From Numida meleagris (taxonomy: Eukaryota; Chordata; Aves; Galliformes; Numididae), in NCBI RefSeq assembly GCF_002078875.1, contig NC_034410.1:83105506-83169505 (forward strand): a stretch of DNA of 64,000 nt, in the 5' to 3' direction. The position numbers and the translations under genes are program-made. Below the pieces are notes generated by a model. The model saw only the letters and a program-made list of their open reading frames with translations, had not been told where the DNA came from and made no database searches. Of the stretch, positions 10,894 through 22,990 are shown in pieces; within the stretch, counting starts at the first letter, position 1; each line of letters begins with the position of its first letter.

Positions 10894-13800
10894 CTGAACG
10901 ACACGAGCCATATATAACCAAGTAAGACCCCTACACGGTTCTAGGTCTTGTAGTTCAGGAACATCAACAGGTCTATGGCTGACCTAGGACTGTGACAGCC
11001 AAGTCAGTAGAGGTGACATGGAAACACATTCTTCAGGGCCCCTGTAACGCTTGTTGGCCAACAATCTACTGGTGTACAGAAAATCTTTAGGATAAGCATG
11101 CTAACTTGAGCTTAAAAATTATTTAACCTACATTAAAAAAGGGGATGAAACCAGGCTTGGCATTCAAGTCAGTGTTTTCAGTTTACAAATGCTTGAAGTC
11201 ACAGGGAAAGACAGGGGACAAGAAAAGCTAGTTTGGTCTTTGATAAATAAGTTGTTGCACTTGGTAGCCTCCAAGAAACACGCCAACTTCTCTTTTTCAC
11301 ACCAGCTCAACACCGCTTATATTTCTCTTCAGCTGCTTTCTTCAGACACCCAAAAGAGAAACTTAAATATGCCTTTTTATACTGGGCAACATTTATTTCC
11401 TGGGTAATTAGGAAAAAAAAAAGACAACCATACACACAGACAGACTGACCGTAGAATAAAACAGGACTCTATACTAAGTTAAACACACTAGTTAACAAGT
11501 AACAGAGTTGTAACTGATAGCAGTAACAAAATCTCTTGTTCTTCAGAATACTCATGATATAGATCCTAAAGCCTTACTTGTTAAGCCCTCAGCTCATTAA
11601 TTAATCTAAACAGATGTTGATGGATTTTATCCATCAGAACTCCTTTTAAGGAGGAGTCAGATTCCTCATTCATCACCTAAGAGAAATAACACATTGAGTG
11701 AGCTCGATTTCTTATACAGAAAGGTCATTCAACTGCTCAAACATTTTGCTCTAACAAGATTTTCTTAAGAAATACTTGCATCATTTATTGAATTCAGAAT
11801 CAAGAAGTCTACATAATTAGCATCAACTTCTTCTAGGTACAACTTGCCTTTATTACTAGTTCTATTCTGAATATATCTACTTTCATATCCTATAGAATCA
11901 TGCTATTTGATTATCACAAAATCTTAGCTTGCTCCGAAGTCAAGTGTTTCAAACTACTTGATTTCTAAACAGGCAGCCAGTGACACCTTTACTGTAAAAC
12001 CAGATATGCACCCTAATAAACAGAGTTTACCAATTTCCCAGGTTTTAAACAACTTTGTAAACGTATTCAGTTCATACTGATAAGTAGTTACTTTAACTTT
12101 CACATTACAAAGTGTAATACTCACATCAAATCAATATGCAATAGTTTTAAAATTAATAAAAGAAAATGAAGTAAATAAAGTCACCCTAATGGAAGAAGCA
12201 GAAATTGTTTTAGTGGTCAGGGCACCGTGGGAAACTGGAACACTGCAGTTATGCCCTACACTCACTGCACTCAAGTAACAGAACAAAAATCCTTAGAAAG
12301 ACACAGAAACTTTTTAGAATATTCAGTCTAACACCTGGCTCAAAAAGAAAAACAAGTCTCCAATCTTAGAGAATTAGAAATTAAGTACAGATGTTCACTT
12401 TCCCATTATGTAACATACTGATAAGGAATTAGATCTTTAAGGAAATGGGGGGAAAAAATAATTTTCAGTGTTGTATGCTTGACGCAGCAGGTGATGCTCG
12501 TATGAAGAGCATAATCTCACAACACACAGCTATCCTTACACAGAAATGCATATTTGTAAATAGCTGGGGAGCAGTTGTTGAATAGCGTTCAGTAAAAGCA
12601 CATGCTGTTAACAGAAGTAGCCTGCTGCCAATACGTTTGAAGATCGGTGTTTTTTTCACATTTAAAGAAACATGATGCTGCAACCCTACACGCTCAGCCA
12701 CCACTGAGGTATGATAGCCCTTCTTCATACCAGTGAGACACTAGCTTGCAGATACAGGGCACTGGCTGCAGGCAGCATGCAGGTAGCTGGCTCAGTGCTT
12801 CTTTGCCAAGCAGAAGCAGCACAGTCATGCACTCAGCCAGCTAGGCATGCATTTGTTCAAGGGTACCAAGCAGCAGGACAGAATGAAAAAATGTAAATAT
12901 TTATCTGAAAATTAGGAAAGCCATATCTGTCAAGGAAAAAAAAAAATAAGATAGAAGAATACACAAACTTTTCCATTGTTAAATACTGTATCACTTCCTA
13001 CTTGCTAAAACAATAAAAATAAACCCTGTTCCACACAATCCTAGAGCCCTATCAGTTCCAAATGTCAAACCACCACCAGCTTCCTTCAGATAGATTTTTT
13101 TTCCCCACATGTGCATTTTCAAAACGTGAATAACACACAAACAAAGTTGGAGAATAAACTTAAAATCCACTGACTTTAATTACAGTGTTCTGTTCATTAC
13201 GACAGCTGTGAAAGTATCACTGCCAAGTTCTGAAATCTGTCGTGGATTTTTGGTCTCCTGCCACACCAGTAGTACACCCTGACTGGCACAGTCCCACAGA
13301 CTCTCTCTCAGCTTATGAAATTTTCTGGCAACTGCTTCAAAGAACAACTAACTGTGTTGCCAAAGACAAACAAATCTAAAAGCAAGAAGAATCAGTTGCT
13401 AAAGTTTGTTTAAAAAAAAAAAACACACTCCACCATGGCTGCAAATTTAAAAAACACCCTTGTGTACAGTCCTATTAAAAGCTTCTGTTAATTTAACATA
13501 CATAAAGTACAGCATCACACTTACTCAGCACTTACACATCTAGAATTCCTCAGTGATACTTCAAACCACTTCTCATTTCTGGACTAAGACATGAAGTACT
13601 GATTTTCTTCCTCCACCATACAGGTGCTCCCATAATTAAAAACTGTAGTAAATATTATTCATACAGATGTAGAAATAGAAACTGACTACATACATCCAAT
13701 ACGTGAGATAAAAATACTAAGGTTAAGAAGAATATGCCTACCTCCATGATCAGCCTAAGCTGTGGTGGTATACTACTGTAGAAAAAGTGACAGGTTAAAA

Positions 13801-14850
13801 ACTTAACTAGACTGAAACTCACATATCAGTGAATTCTTAGTAATTTTTTAAGATGTCATACAAAACAGATTATATTTACAGAAACATTTTGAAGGGAAGA
13901 AAATTTTGTGTTCCGTAATAAACTGGGATGAATCTATAAAAGTACTCCACATAGACATGATCTCTTTTCAAATACATCCCGAACAACATACAAGACTATT
14001 TTGAGTTAGACTGGAGTTCATCAGTAAGTTTCCACCAAGAAGAGTCTGTGACACTGTTTTTAGAGGCATCTGAGAAATCCATAGTTAAGGGGATCACTGT
14101 GCAAAACAGTGACTGAAATGCCAGCTGAGCTTAACGCATCACTCAAATTCACAGGAGTATGGTTCTAAAGGTTGCATCAACCAATGAAGGACTTGAGAGA
14201 ATCCAGACTTGAAACTGTGCTGTGAATAAACAAAGGTGTCTTATAACCTTAAGCAAACAACAGTAGTCTAAAGACACTCAGGTGAAAGAGCAAATAATCA
14301 GAACTTAAGAACTCAATCCCACTGGAGTCTAAGGGTCTTCTGATAATTAACAAGATCCACTGAAGCTCTAGACCCACAAACATGAAACCAGAGATGCAAC
14401 AGATGTTTGAACTATACCCTATTGAGTTAATCCACACTCCAGACCGAAACATTAGTAAAAAATTTTAACAGAGGTGCTTTAATAAAGCTTTGCTGCAATC
14501 ATTGCTAGAAGTATGTGCAAAAACTAGAAACGGTCCCATCCTATACATGAGAATACAAAAGCCATGACTTGTGCTCATGAGGTTGCTGCAAAGATGCCTT
14601 TCTTCTCTAACGCAAAGCTGGACTAACACATTCTGAAATAATAACATGGCAATAAGGCAAGCTGTACTTTGGTCAAGCTGAAGATCAGCTCACACATTCT
14701 AAAGTACAGCCCGCTTTATCTGCAGACTGGAGATTTTGAGTGTGCTATTTAGAACATCAGCAACACATTCGAGAAAACATTCTCTTCCAGACAAACCACT
14801 ACTGCACTGATGCAACCACAGCAACCAAAAGATCCTTGCCGAGTGCTTAC

Positions 14851-14928
14851 CTACAGGTACATATCCAAGCTTGTCTACAAACAAAAGCTGTGGCTCTACT
14901 TGTATCATTATGGTTCAAGAACTTCTAT
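14851..14928 (-). other. Candidate exon with possible start codon
   Basis: On the minus strand a long pyrimidine-rich acceptor (ttattttatatttttgcgtg then tagtag) leads into 78-81 nt that end at a strong donor (CTGTAG followed by GTAAGC). All three frames are closed near the 5' end. An ATG at 14908, with A at -3, opens MIQVEPQLLFVDKLGYVPV and leaves in phase 1. This would suit a 5' exon with a short leader, lying about 6 kb downstream of the CpG island in the minus direction. The product is unknown, and the same layout would suit a non-coding transcript. Confidence 0.22.
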
Positions 14929-17298
14929 CTACTACACGCAAAAATATAAAATAAAACAACTGGGGAAAACACTTTTTACTAACACAGATCTTGAAATAAA
15001 AACTGATCACACATCCATCCAATACTTGGATACCTACTTAATAAAAATATTAAGCTTCAAAGAAAAAAAAAGAAAAAAATCAAACCCCAGAGATCAGGTC
15101 TCTGCATAATCAGGGTTAAGTGCTGGGAGATGCCCAATATTGAACAACGGGATCCATATTCACAACTGCAGGCAAAACAACATAAGTGGTACAGAAAAAA
15201 AACCCACGCGGATACAACTCACAGCTCACACTCCCAACTTTGATTCATAAAATGCGTCACTCCACAGAGTGTAACTGCCTCACGTAACTTGCTAGGGAAA
15301 TAGCCCTGGTTACTCATCACAGATGGGTGTTACAAGCTGCTTGCTTTCCATAACACTACACACAGCAGCCCAGAATTTGTCTGGGGGTGGAAGAAGAGGG
15401 CAGCAGGAAATCAGCGAACAAGATGTCAAATCAGAAACACTTTAAAGTATTAAAGTGCACCCAGAACATCATTTCCCTTAATACTGAAACACTTTAACAT
15501 TGATTTCAGTTTCTCATAACTGCTCTTTTTCCACAGCTATTTTACAAAAGCCTTATTCAGTCCTGGTTGATAGTGCACATAAGAAATAAAGAGACTTGAA
15601 AAGAAGCTTTTTGATACAAAAAAAAAAAAATAAACAAGCTTTACTTGGTGCACACGGCCTGATTTCTTTGATATGTTAAACCCTGTGGAGGTATTGAGTC
15701 CTGGTTAATACTACTGACATCTTTCAGAATCACTAAACTTAAAGCTGCTACCAAGCCATAGGAACTACATTTTTTCCAATGACAAAGGTTGAATCATTTT
15801 ATGATTTTACACCAATTTTACCACTTCTCCTTCAGAAAAATCAAAAATAATGATGAAAGACATATTTGCTCACCTCAATTCAGAAATAAAGCATTTTATC
15901 TTCTTTCAAAGTTAATGCGAACCCAGAGGAAAAGTACATAATTAGTTTTATACTGCATTAAAACAGAAGAGCAAAGGAGAGCTTGAATCACTTTCTGTAC
16001 ATCTAGTTGCTTTTACCTTGCAGAAAACAGTACACTGATTTTGTTTTCACTTTGAAGGATGAAAAATCCCTCAAGGCTTTGGTACAACTTTACTGCCTAC
16101 TTTGATAACACATGTACAGGTATGAACTAACAATGTCCTTGTAACTGTTAAATTACTACCCAAATACTACATAGCATTGATTAAAACTGATGGTCTAACC
16201 AGCTTTATAACATACAGCTCACCAAGTTGAGTTAGGAAGACAAAAGCTGGCTGTTGATAAAAACGATAAAAGCAAATGGTTGTGTCAATGGTAACTACAT
16301 CATCTCCCAAAATACATTTAATTGATCAGTGCAAGCGGGCATACAACATACTGCTTTGCTGCGTTTCTGCTCTGTGACGTAAGGAATGGTACCTGTTTCT
16401 CTTTTGGCAAAGCAGCACCTTTCAAGAAGCCCTGAATTCCTTCTGCTAGAACACTGGTTATACCCTTTTAGCTTGAAGAGTTCCTCTAAATTCCAGGTTC
16501 TGAAATAATTTCCTCAGCTTGCCTTTTAGTCAAACTTCACAGCCTGGGATATTCTTTTCCTCTCTCTAACATACATTGCTGTAAGTGCTTGTACGAAACC
16601 AAAACTTGTCAAGAGAGGGAAATGATAAAGTTATGGCCAGCATGGGAGATTAATGGATACCTGGGCCACGTACGAGCTTTGTTGTTTCCTGTGATTTCCA
16701 TTTTGTCTGTAAAACTCCAGTACCTGTCTAAATTTCTTTGATCTTCCTACTGAAAAGAGATTTTCAGAATTTTTACATGGGAAAACTAGTCACAGAGATC
16801 ATCAGATTAGTCCAATCCTAGTCATCTTCATTTCAGAGGCAATCAGGGTAGCATGTTGGCTTTAGATTAAGGGGTCTACAGCCTGCAGAGGTACACCACA
16901 CTCCTCATTCAGCTCTATGCTCTCCTGTTAAACCAATGGTGAAGACTCTTTTACAGGACTGTATTAGATAAAAGGAGTGTTGTTATCGGACACGAAGCAT
17001 GAAGAGAAGATAGCAACACCACCTGAGAACAGAATGTCCTAGAACTGCAGACGTGGGACATCCCTTAGCCAAAGCCTGAAGAATTGTCAGCACGGTGAAA
17101 ACACGGGTACATATCTGCATCTCTCCCAACTTCTTTTCTTGAAAGTTTTAAAAATACCTCCCATGTCTTAGTGAGAATTTGTATTCTTAGTGTATGCCCA
17201 GAATCCAGATTTTGCTCAGGCTTCTTAAATGTCTAAGCCAAGTGCAAGTGAGACTCACAAGATGAAGGAAAGTAGAGCAGTGCACTGAATGCCTACTG

Positions 17299-17797
17299 CA
17301 TCACTGAGGCTGGCAGGGCCCTCTGGGTCCATCTGGTCCCATCTGTGCTCCAGCAGGAACACCCAGAGCAGGGTGCCCAGGCCAACATCCAGGCAGTTTC
17401 TGAAGATCTCCAAGAAAGACCCCACAATCTCTGGGCAGCCTGCACCAGTGCTTCATCAGCTACACAGCACAGAAGTGCTGTCTGGTGTTCAGAGGGAACC
17501 TTCTTCACTGCCGTTTGTGCCCACTGCCTCTTGTCTTGGCACTGTGAACACTAAGAATAGTCTGCCTCCACTTTCATTACATCCTCTCTTCAAGTATTTA
17601 TAGAATGATGAGGCTCCCTCTGAGCCTCCTTTATTCTAGGCTAAGAAGTCCCAGCTCTCTCATAGGAGAGATATTCCAGCCCCTTCACCATCTTGATGAC
17701 CCTATGTTCGACCCTCTCCAGCGCATCTACATCCTTCTTCCACTGAGGGCTCCAAAACTGAATACAACACTCCAGCTGTGGCCTCACCAGCGCTCAT
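17299..17797 (-). mobile_element. CR1 LINE fragment, old and divergent
   Basis: Reverse orientation. The plus strand shows CR1 landmarks in order: tcactgaggctggcagggcc, gggtgcccaggccaacatcc, tcccagctctctcataggag, ttccagccccttcaccatct, and finally cagctgtggcctcaccagcg. Many substitutions and small indels, no coding frame. The tail differs from the copy at 9.1 kb, so it belongs to another, older CR1 subfamily. Confidence 0.85.
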
Positions 17798-18667
17798 AAG
17801 GTTTGGAACTTTCTCTTCAGTCATCTTTGTTCAGCAGATGGGAATCCTTTGTTTCCATTACTTATTCACAATACTCAGAAATCTACACCAGAAACTAGAA
17901 GATATGCGTGGTCGGACTTCAGCACAGCTCAAGCCACTGAGTTATGTGAAGAAACATCTGTATTTTCCTTTTGGAAAAGATTTTTCAAGGGTTTTTTTTT
18001 TTTTTTTTTTAATGTAGATTGCCAACAGGAAGAAAATTAAGACCAAAAAGCCTCATAAAGCAAGAATTAATATAATAATAAAGAATTTTTCATATACTAT
18101 CAGATCTTATCATTTCAAGAAGTATTTTACGTGCAAGGATATGAAAGGAAGAAATAAATGGAATACAAAGCCCTACACAGGACACATGACTAAGTTTAAT
18201 ATTACAATGCTAATAATAGAAATTAGAACTCCCTGTAATGTTCAGTACACACTGATATGAAGCCAATGGTATCTTAGAGTACGGAAAGATTAAATTATCT
18301 CAAGATAAGTCAGGATGGAACTTGCAGCACATCTGTTACTCCACTCCTATGCCTCTGCGCCTGCTCCTTCCCCTCAGCAAACACTCCAACAGAAAACATT
18401 AACCCACCTCTCATTAATTCACACTTGTCATGAGGTAAGACTGTACACACCTTTGGCTTTTCTGGGCCTTGATAACAAGAAACACCACAGCTAATGAAAA
18501 GCATCCAACTCCAAAACAGAACCGCAGGCAGTGTTTCTGGCTGACACTAACACTTCCACACACCCTGGTAGACTCCAGGCTGTAGTTCCATGCAAATAAC
18601 TGAAAAATGCCATTCTCTTGCCTTTCCACTTCAATGCAAACTTGTCAGTAGATGTTATACAGACTGA
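17798..18667. other. Non-coding spacer with T19 run
   Basis: AT-rich sequence with a T19 homopolymer at 17992-18010. No gene or repeat family recognised. Confidence 0.5.
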
Positions 18668-18755
18668 TTTTGGGTGGTCCTCTGTGGAGCCAGGAGTTGG
18701 ACTCAATGATCTTTATGGCTTCTTTCCAACTCAGGACATTCTACGATTCTGTTAC
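18668..18755 (+). mobile_element. CR1 LINE 3' tail
   Basis: Short CR1 3' end in forward orientation: ggagttggactcaatgatct, then ttccaactcaggacattctacgattctg. Only the untranslated tail remains. Confidence 0.8.
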
Positions 18756-19802
18756 CATAAGCTTTTGCTTATGGTCATAGTTCTCATCTATATGGCTGTA
18801 AAATGTATGAAATTCTTTCATAAAGGAAAACATGCCACAAGGTTCCTATAAAACTTACAATGGACATGCCAAATAGCAAGGTTGGTAACAATGACCCTCC
18901 TGATCCATTAAAGCTCCATTTCCTTTTAAATGCTCAATTTGTAATGAGTAAATAGTCCCATAAGTGGGTGCCAGCATTTCAGTACACACAGAACAGCTGT
19001 GCACTGTATCTGCATTCAGTCCACCCTACAGAATTTAACATTGGTGGTTTCTGCATACAACACTTCTAGAGTAAGTACTTACTCGTGTAGTGTCAGTGAA
19101 CAGCTATCTATCCATCAATACAGAAAGTAGGTCACAGATTACAAATATATTTGCATAGACAACTGTCTCTACTACAATATAGATTATTAAAGAAAAACAC
19201 CCAAGATCTTCAAAATTTGGATGCTACTTCAGATCACTGGAGGATATGAAAACATTTATCATGTGACAAGCTACAAGCATAGGCATGAAGGCGATGTCAC
19301 CACCACCACATCAGCTTTTCCGTTATCGTTTTCTGCATTAAGCATCATTGTCAACCCACCAAGAAAACAGACTGATAATTTAAGAAGCAGTTATGCAGCT
19401 TCCTGGATATGCCATTACATTACAACATTTGCTTAATTGTAGTTGTATGACTGTCTTAATTTGCACCAGAAGTATTCTGGAGGCTGAGGGCAAACAGGAA
19501 TTCTTTTGAAGTACAACATATTGTGATAGTACCCAAAATTTCTGCTCTGAAACCACAAGCCCCAGTCTTCAGATGTGCAAAAAAAGGTGATAATAGGCAC
19601 CAAATAAGTGTTTTTTTATATCACTGAGAAAGATGACAAGCGCTGAGGTTTTCCAGGAAATTGTTGCCAGTGATTATTACAGTACTTTATGATACAAAAT
19701 TCACCTCATTTGAAGAAGCAAGTAGTTTTGATTGCCTGTTTTGTTCAATGTGCTTTGAAATATTTGGAATATCACATTTTTCTTATGAACTATGAAACAA
19801 AG
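18756..19802. other. AT-rich non-coding spacer
   Basis: About 1 kb of unique AT-rich DNA between two CR1 fragments. Nothing recognised. Confidence 0.5.
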
Positions 19803-20500
19803 TAGAATCACAGGATCATTTGAGTTGGAAAGGACCCTTAAGAGCCATCTGGTCCAGCTCCCCTGCAACGAACAGGGACACCTACAGCACATCAGAGAGC
19901 TCAGAGCCCCGTGTAGCCTGACCTCGAGTGTCTCCAGGAAAGGGAAATCCACCACCTCTCTAGGCAACATTTCAATGCCTTGACACCCGGACGGTAAAAA
20001 TCTTCTTTCTCATGTCCAATCTAAATCTCCCTTCTTTTAGTTTGAAACCATTTGCCCTTGTCCTATCACAACAGACCCTGCTAAAAAGTCTGTCCCCTTC
20101 TTTCTTACAGCCACCCTTTAGATACTGAGAGGTCTCAGGTCTCCCCAGAGCCTCCTCTTCTCCAGGCTGAACAGGCCCAGCTCTCTCAGCCTGTCCTTGT
20201 AGGAGAGGTGTTCCATCCTTTGGGTCATTTTTGTGGCCCTCCTCTGGACACGCTCCAACAGGTCCACATCTCTCCTGTACTGAGGACTCTACATGTGGAT
20301 GCAGTACTCCAGGTGAGGCCTCACCAGTGCAGAGCAGAGGGGCAGGATCACCTCCCTCACCCTGTTGGCCACGCTTCCCAGGATACAGTTGGTTTTCTGG
20401 GCTGCAAGGGCACACTGCTGGCTGATATCCAGCTTGCCATCCACCAGTAACCCCAAAGCCTTATCAGCATCAGACCTATCCGTCACCTGCACACCAAGAT
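19803..20500 (-). mobile_element. CR1 LINE, 5'-truncated, frameshifted
   Basis: Reverse-oriented CR1 copy with its tail at 19803 (agaatcacaggatcatttga, then ttggaaaggacccttaagag). ORF2 motifs survive in separate frames: [20 protein letters not shown] and [10 protein letters not shown] in one, LPREVVDFPFLETLEVRL in another. Frameshifts between them make it a pseudogene. The 5' boundary is approximate, because CR1 likeness fades between 20480 and 20580. Confidence 0.9.
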
Positions 20501-20889
20501 AATTCTGCCACAAGACAGTGCAATAGCATCCCGACATCAGAAAATTCATTATTGGTACTTCATTAGTACCTTTTCTCTCCACGTTCCCTTTCAGTAACAG
20601 CTTCCCTTAGGACCAGAGCCGTCCAGACAGTAAGGGCAATGTGTTTTCCCCTGCAGACTGGTTTCAGATACCTATGCATTTTTAAAGTGAAAGTGCACCT
20701 CTATCCCAAAGCAACTAAGTGCAGCTACTCCGCACTGCCAGTCACTTCTTATCAATAACTTTTCAATGCAACAGCATGCAACATTAACACCTCCTCCATA
20801 CACCTTTCTACCGAAAGGACCGTTTGGGGCAGCAGCATTCAGCATTACCAAAGCACTAAGTTGTTCCGATTCTTATTACGCAGGTATGG
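20501..20889. other. Unique DNA flanking the CpG island
   Basis: AT-rich shoulder between the CR1 copy and the CpG island. No motif recognised. Confidence 0.5.
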
Positions 20890-21640
20890 GAGCAGGAAGA
20901 ACTCGTAGAGCGGTGCCCCAGCCCCAGCACGGCAGGCGCAGGCACTCCGTGGGAGAAGGTGGGACAGGGGCAGCCGAGCCTGCGGAAACCCAGCCTGCCC
21001 CGCTGCCCCTCCGCGGCGCAGGGCCGAGAGGACGAAGGGCAGCGGGCGGAGCCCCGCCGCGCCCCGGGCCGCCCGCTGACAGCCGGCACCGCGCTCAGCC
21101 CCGCCGCCCGGAACAGCCGCCGCTCTCCAGCGCGAACAGCACCCGCCCCGCGGAGCCCGGAGCGCCGGGCACGGCAGACCCCGCCGCCCGGAGGCGCCCC
21201 GGCAGCGTCAACTTTCCCCGCGCCCGGCTCCCGTCCGGCCCGGTACCTGCCTCGCAGCCACCCCGCCGCCCCCGGGGGCGCGGAAGGCCGTTGCGGCCGC
21301 CGCCGCGACGAGCACCGAAGCGAGCAGGTGCGGAACGCGGCACCGCCGGGACCGCTGCCGCCGGCTCCTGCGCCTTGGGCTGGGCGGGGTGGGGCGGGGC
21401 GCGGCGGGGAGGGCGGTGGGGAGAGAGGACGCCCGCCCGCCCGGTGCCGCCCCCTAGCGAGGAGCAGCGAGAGCTCCGGCCGGGCTCCGACCTTCTTCGG
21501 CTGCGCTCGGAGAGCTTCGGCTCTTTCCGCACCTTCCGGGAGTGGCGCAGGTCGTGGTGTCCCGCGGCCGGGCAAGGTGTGATACCGCCGGACGGGCTTC
21601 GAGCCACCCCAAGCTCTGGGGCAGCAGTCGCTCCCATAAC
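20890..21640. promoter_or_regulatory. CpG island, probable promoter and first exon
   Basis: About 750 bp of very GC-rich, CpG-dense DNA in AT-rich surroundings, the hallmark of a vertebrate housekeeping or developmental promoter. No TATA box is evident, which is normal for this class. Long open frames occur on both strands (up to 320 codons), but they are Pro/Arg/Gly/Ala-rich artefacts of GC content. Direction is undecided. On the minus strand GAGGCAG followed by GTACCG (exon side at 21247) could be a first-exon donor, and exon-like segments lie further left. On the plus strand GAGCAG/GTGCGG (exon end 21327) and GGCAAG/GTGTGA (exon end 21576) are alternatives. A bidirectional promoter is possible. 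Confidence 0.88.
21381..21415 (+). promoter_or_regulatory. GC-box (Sp1/KLF-type) cluster
   Basis: Repeated GGGCGG/GGGGCGGGG motifs in tandem (tgggcggggtggggcggggc and following), typical Sp/KLF binding sites near the start of CpG-island promoters. Confidence 0.65.
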
Positions 21641-22269
21641 TGTACCTCAGGTTTGGGGCACGCAGGAGTCTCAGTGCCTGCTGCCCACGGGGAGCTCACG
21701 GTGGCTGCCCCGCTGGGCGAGGAACTGAGGGAACCAGTGTCCCTTTGTCTTGCCTCATCAGTCAGCCATGAGGTGAACTCGTGCCCACAGCACCAGCAGG
21801 CTGCCCAGGATGCCAGGTGTGGGCACACTGCTGCAGCAGAGCACTGAGATGTGGGCTCCAGCCTTGCCAGCAGCCAACTGTGTCAGCGCCGCTCTGCACC
21901 ACACTAATTAGCTGTGCCTTTCAGCAGAGCTAATTAACTAACTGCAGCAGGGTACCTCCATGGCCAGGCAGGCCCGTGGTGTGTTTCCTCTGGTGGCAAA
22001 GCTGATTGAAGAAGTTTCCAGATGCTTGTGCCTGCCCCTGTGGCACAGTCATGCTAATGCAACTCTTGGGTGAGATCAGCTCCAGCTTACAATGCACCAG
22101 AACTCTCTTCAAAAATGTGTGCAGTTCAGATATTGCTTCTAAAAATGCATGATATTTCCACAATCTGTTGTGGCCCCTGTCCTCTGATATCTCTGTTAGT
22201 AAAGGGGTGGAAGCAGGGAGGAGGTGGACAGGAGACAGAGCACCAGAGTAAACCAGGGACAAAGAGCCT
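21641..22269. other. CpG island flank
   Basis: GC-moderate shoulder falling to AT-rich DNA. It contains the TAATTA palindrome. No coding exon recognised. Confidence 0.5.
21905..21936. promoter_or_regulatory. Inverted pair of TAATTA homeodomain-type sites
   Basis: A perfect 9-bp inverted repeat, taattagct at 21905-21913 and agctaatta at 21928-21936, separated by 14 nt. TAATTA is the core site of many homeodomain proteins. It lies about 270 bp beyond the CpG island, so a promoter-proximal element is plausible. Binding is inferred from sequence only. Confidence 0.35.
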
Positions 22270-22500
22270 TAGAACCATAGAATATCCCAAGATGGAAGGG
22301 ACCCATGAGGATCATGGAGTTCAACTCATGGCTCCACACAGGACCACCAAAAATCCATATGCTACATCTTAGAGCATTGTCCAGATGCTTCTTGAACTCC
22401 AGCAAACCTGGTGCTTTGACCACTGCCCTGGGGAGTCTGTTCCAGTGCCCAGCGTGACAGAGAAAAGCATGTCTCTGTGTAGTCTTTCAAATTCCAAAAC
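22270..22500 (-). mobile_element. CR1 LINE 3' fragment
   Basis: Reverse-oriented tail and end of ORF2: agaaccatagaatatcccaa, gatggaagggacccatgagg, then ctggggagtctgttccagtg. Divergent, no coding frame. Confidence 0.85.
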
Positions 22501-22762
22501 TACCCCTCCCAGGATACAAGCACAATGAAGATGCGGTTTTCCAAAATGCATCACTCATTTCCCCACAATGCACACTGCTGCTATCATGGCTGGCTCCCGG
22601 GGCTTTTCAGAGTCAGTGCAGGTTCCTCTGGGCAGTTCTGTGCTAGGCTTACAAACGTGCTCGTTGGCACCTGCTCCAAAGAGCCGTCTTTCAGAAGGCT
22701 TCACCAAGGAAGCTGTCTAATAATCTAATCTCTCTCCATCTACAAAATGTGTACAAGCATAC

Positions 22763-22990
22763 CACAGAATGGCTTGGATTGGAAGGCTTCCATTCTCCTG
22801 CTGTGAGCAGGGTTGCCACGCACTGGATCAGGCTGCTCAAAGCCCCATCCAACCTGGCCTTGAATGCCAACAGGGCTTGGGCATCTGCAGCTTCTCTGGT
22901 GAGTGCCTTGCAGCCTCTGAGTAAAATATTTCCCTTAACTTCTAATTTAAATATCCCCTCTTTTAGTTTAACACCGTTCCCCCTTGAAGT
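22763..22990 (-). mobile_element. CR1 LINE 3' fragment
   Basis: Reverse-oriented: cacagaatggcttggattgg, then ggatcaggctgctcaaagcc, ccatccaacctggccttgaa and tagtttaacaccgttccccc. A separate insertion from the copy about 260 bp to the left, because both have their own 3' tails. Confidence 0.87.

Larger units (their letters stand above)
9836..17298. other. AT-rich non-coding DNA, possible long intron
   Basis: About 7.5 kb without a recognised transposon. Two exon-like segments on the minus strand (10729-10893 and 14851-14928) are listed separately. The rest is AT-rich with scattered A runs (for example 13410-13422, 15620-15632) and no frame that resembles a known protein. Confidence 0.55.

Noticed and set aside
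20766..21728. Long open frames (320, 239, 207 and 180 codons) on both strands over the CpG island
   Set aside because: They overlap one another on both strands and are Pro/Arg/Ala/Gly-rich. GC-rich DNA has few stop codons, so they are expected by chance and match no family.
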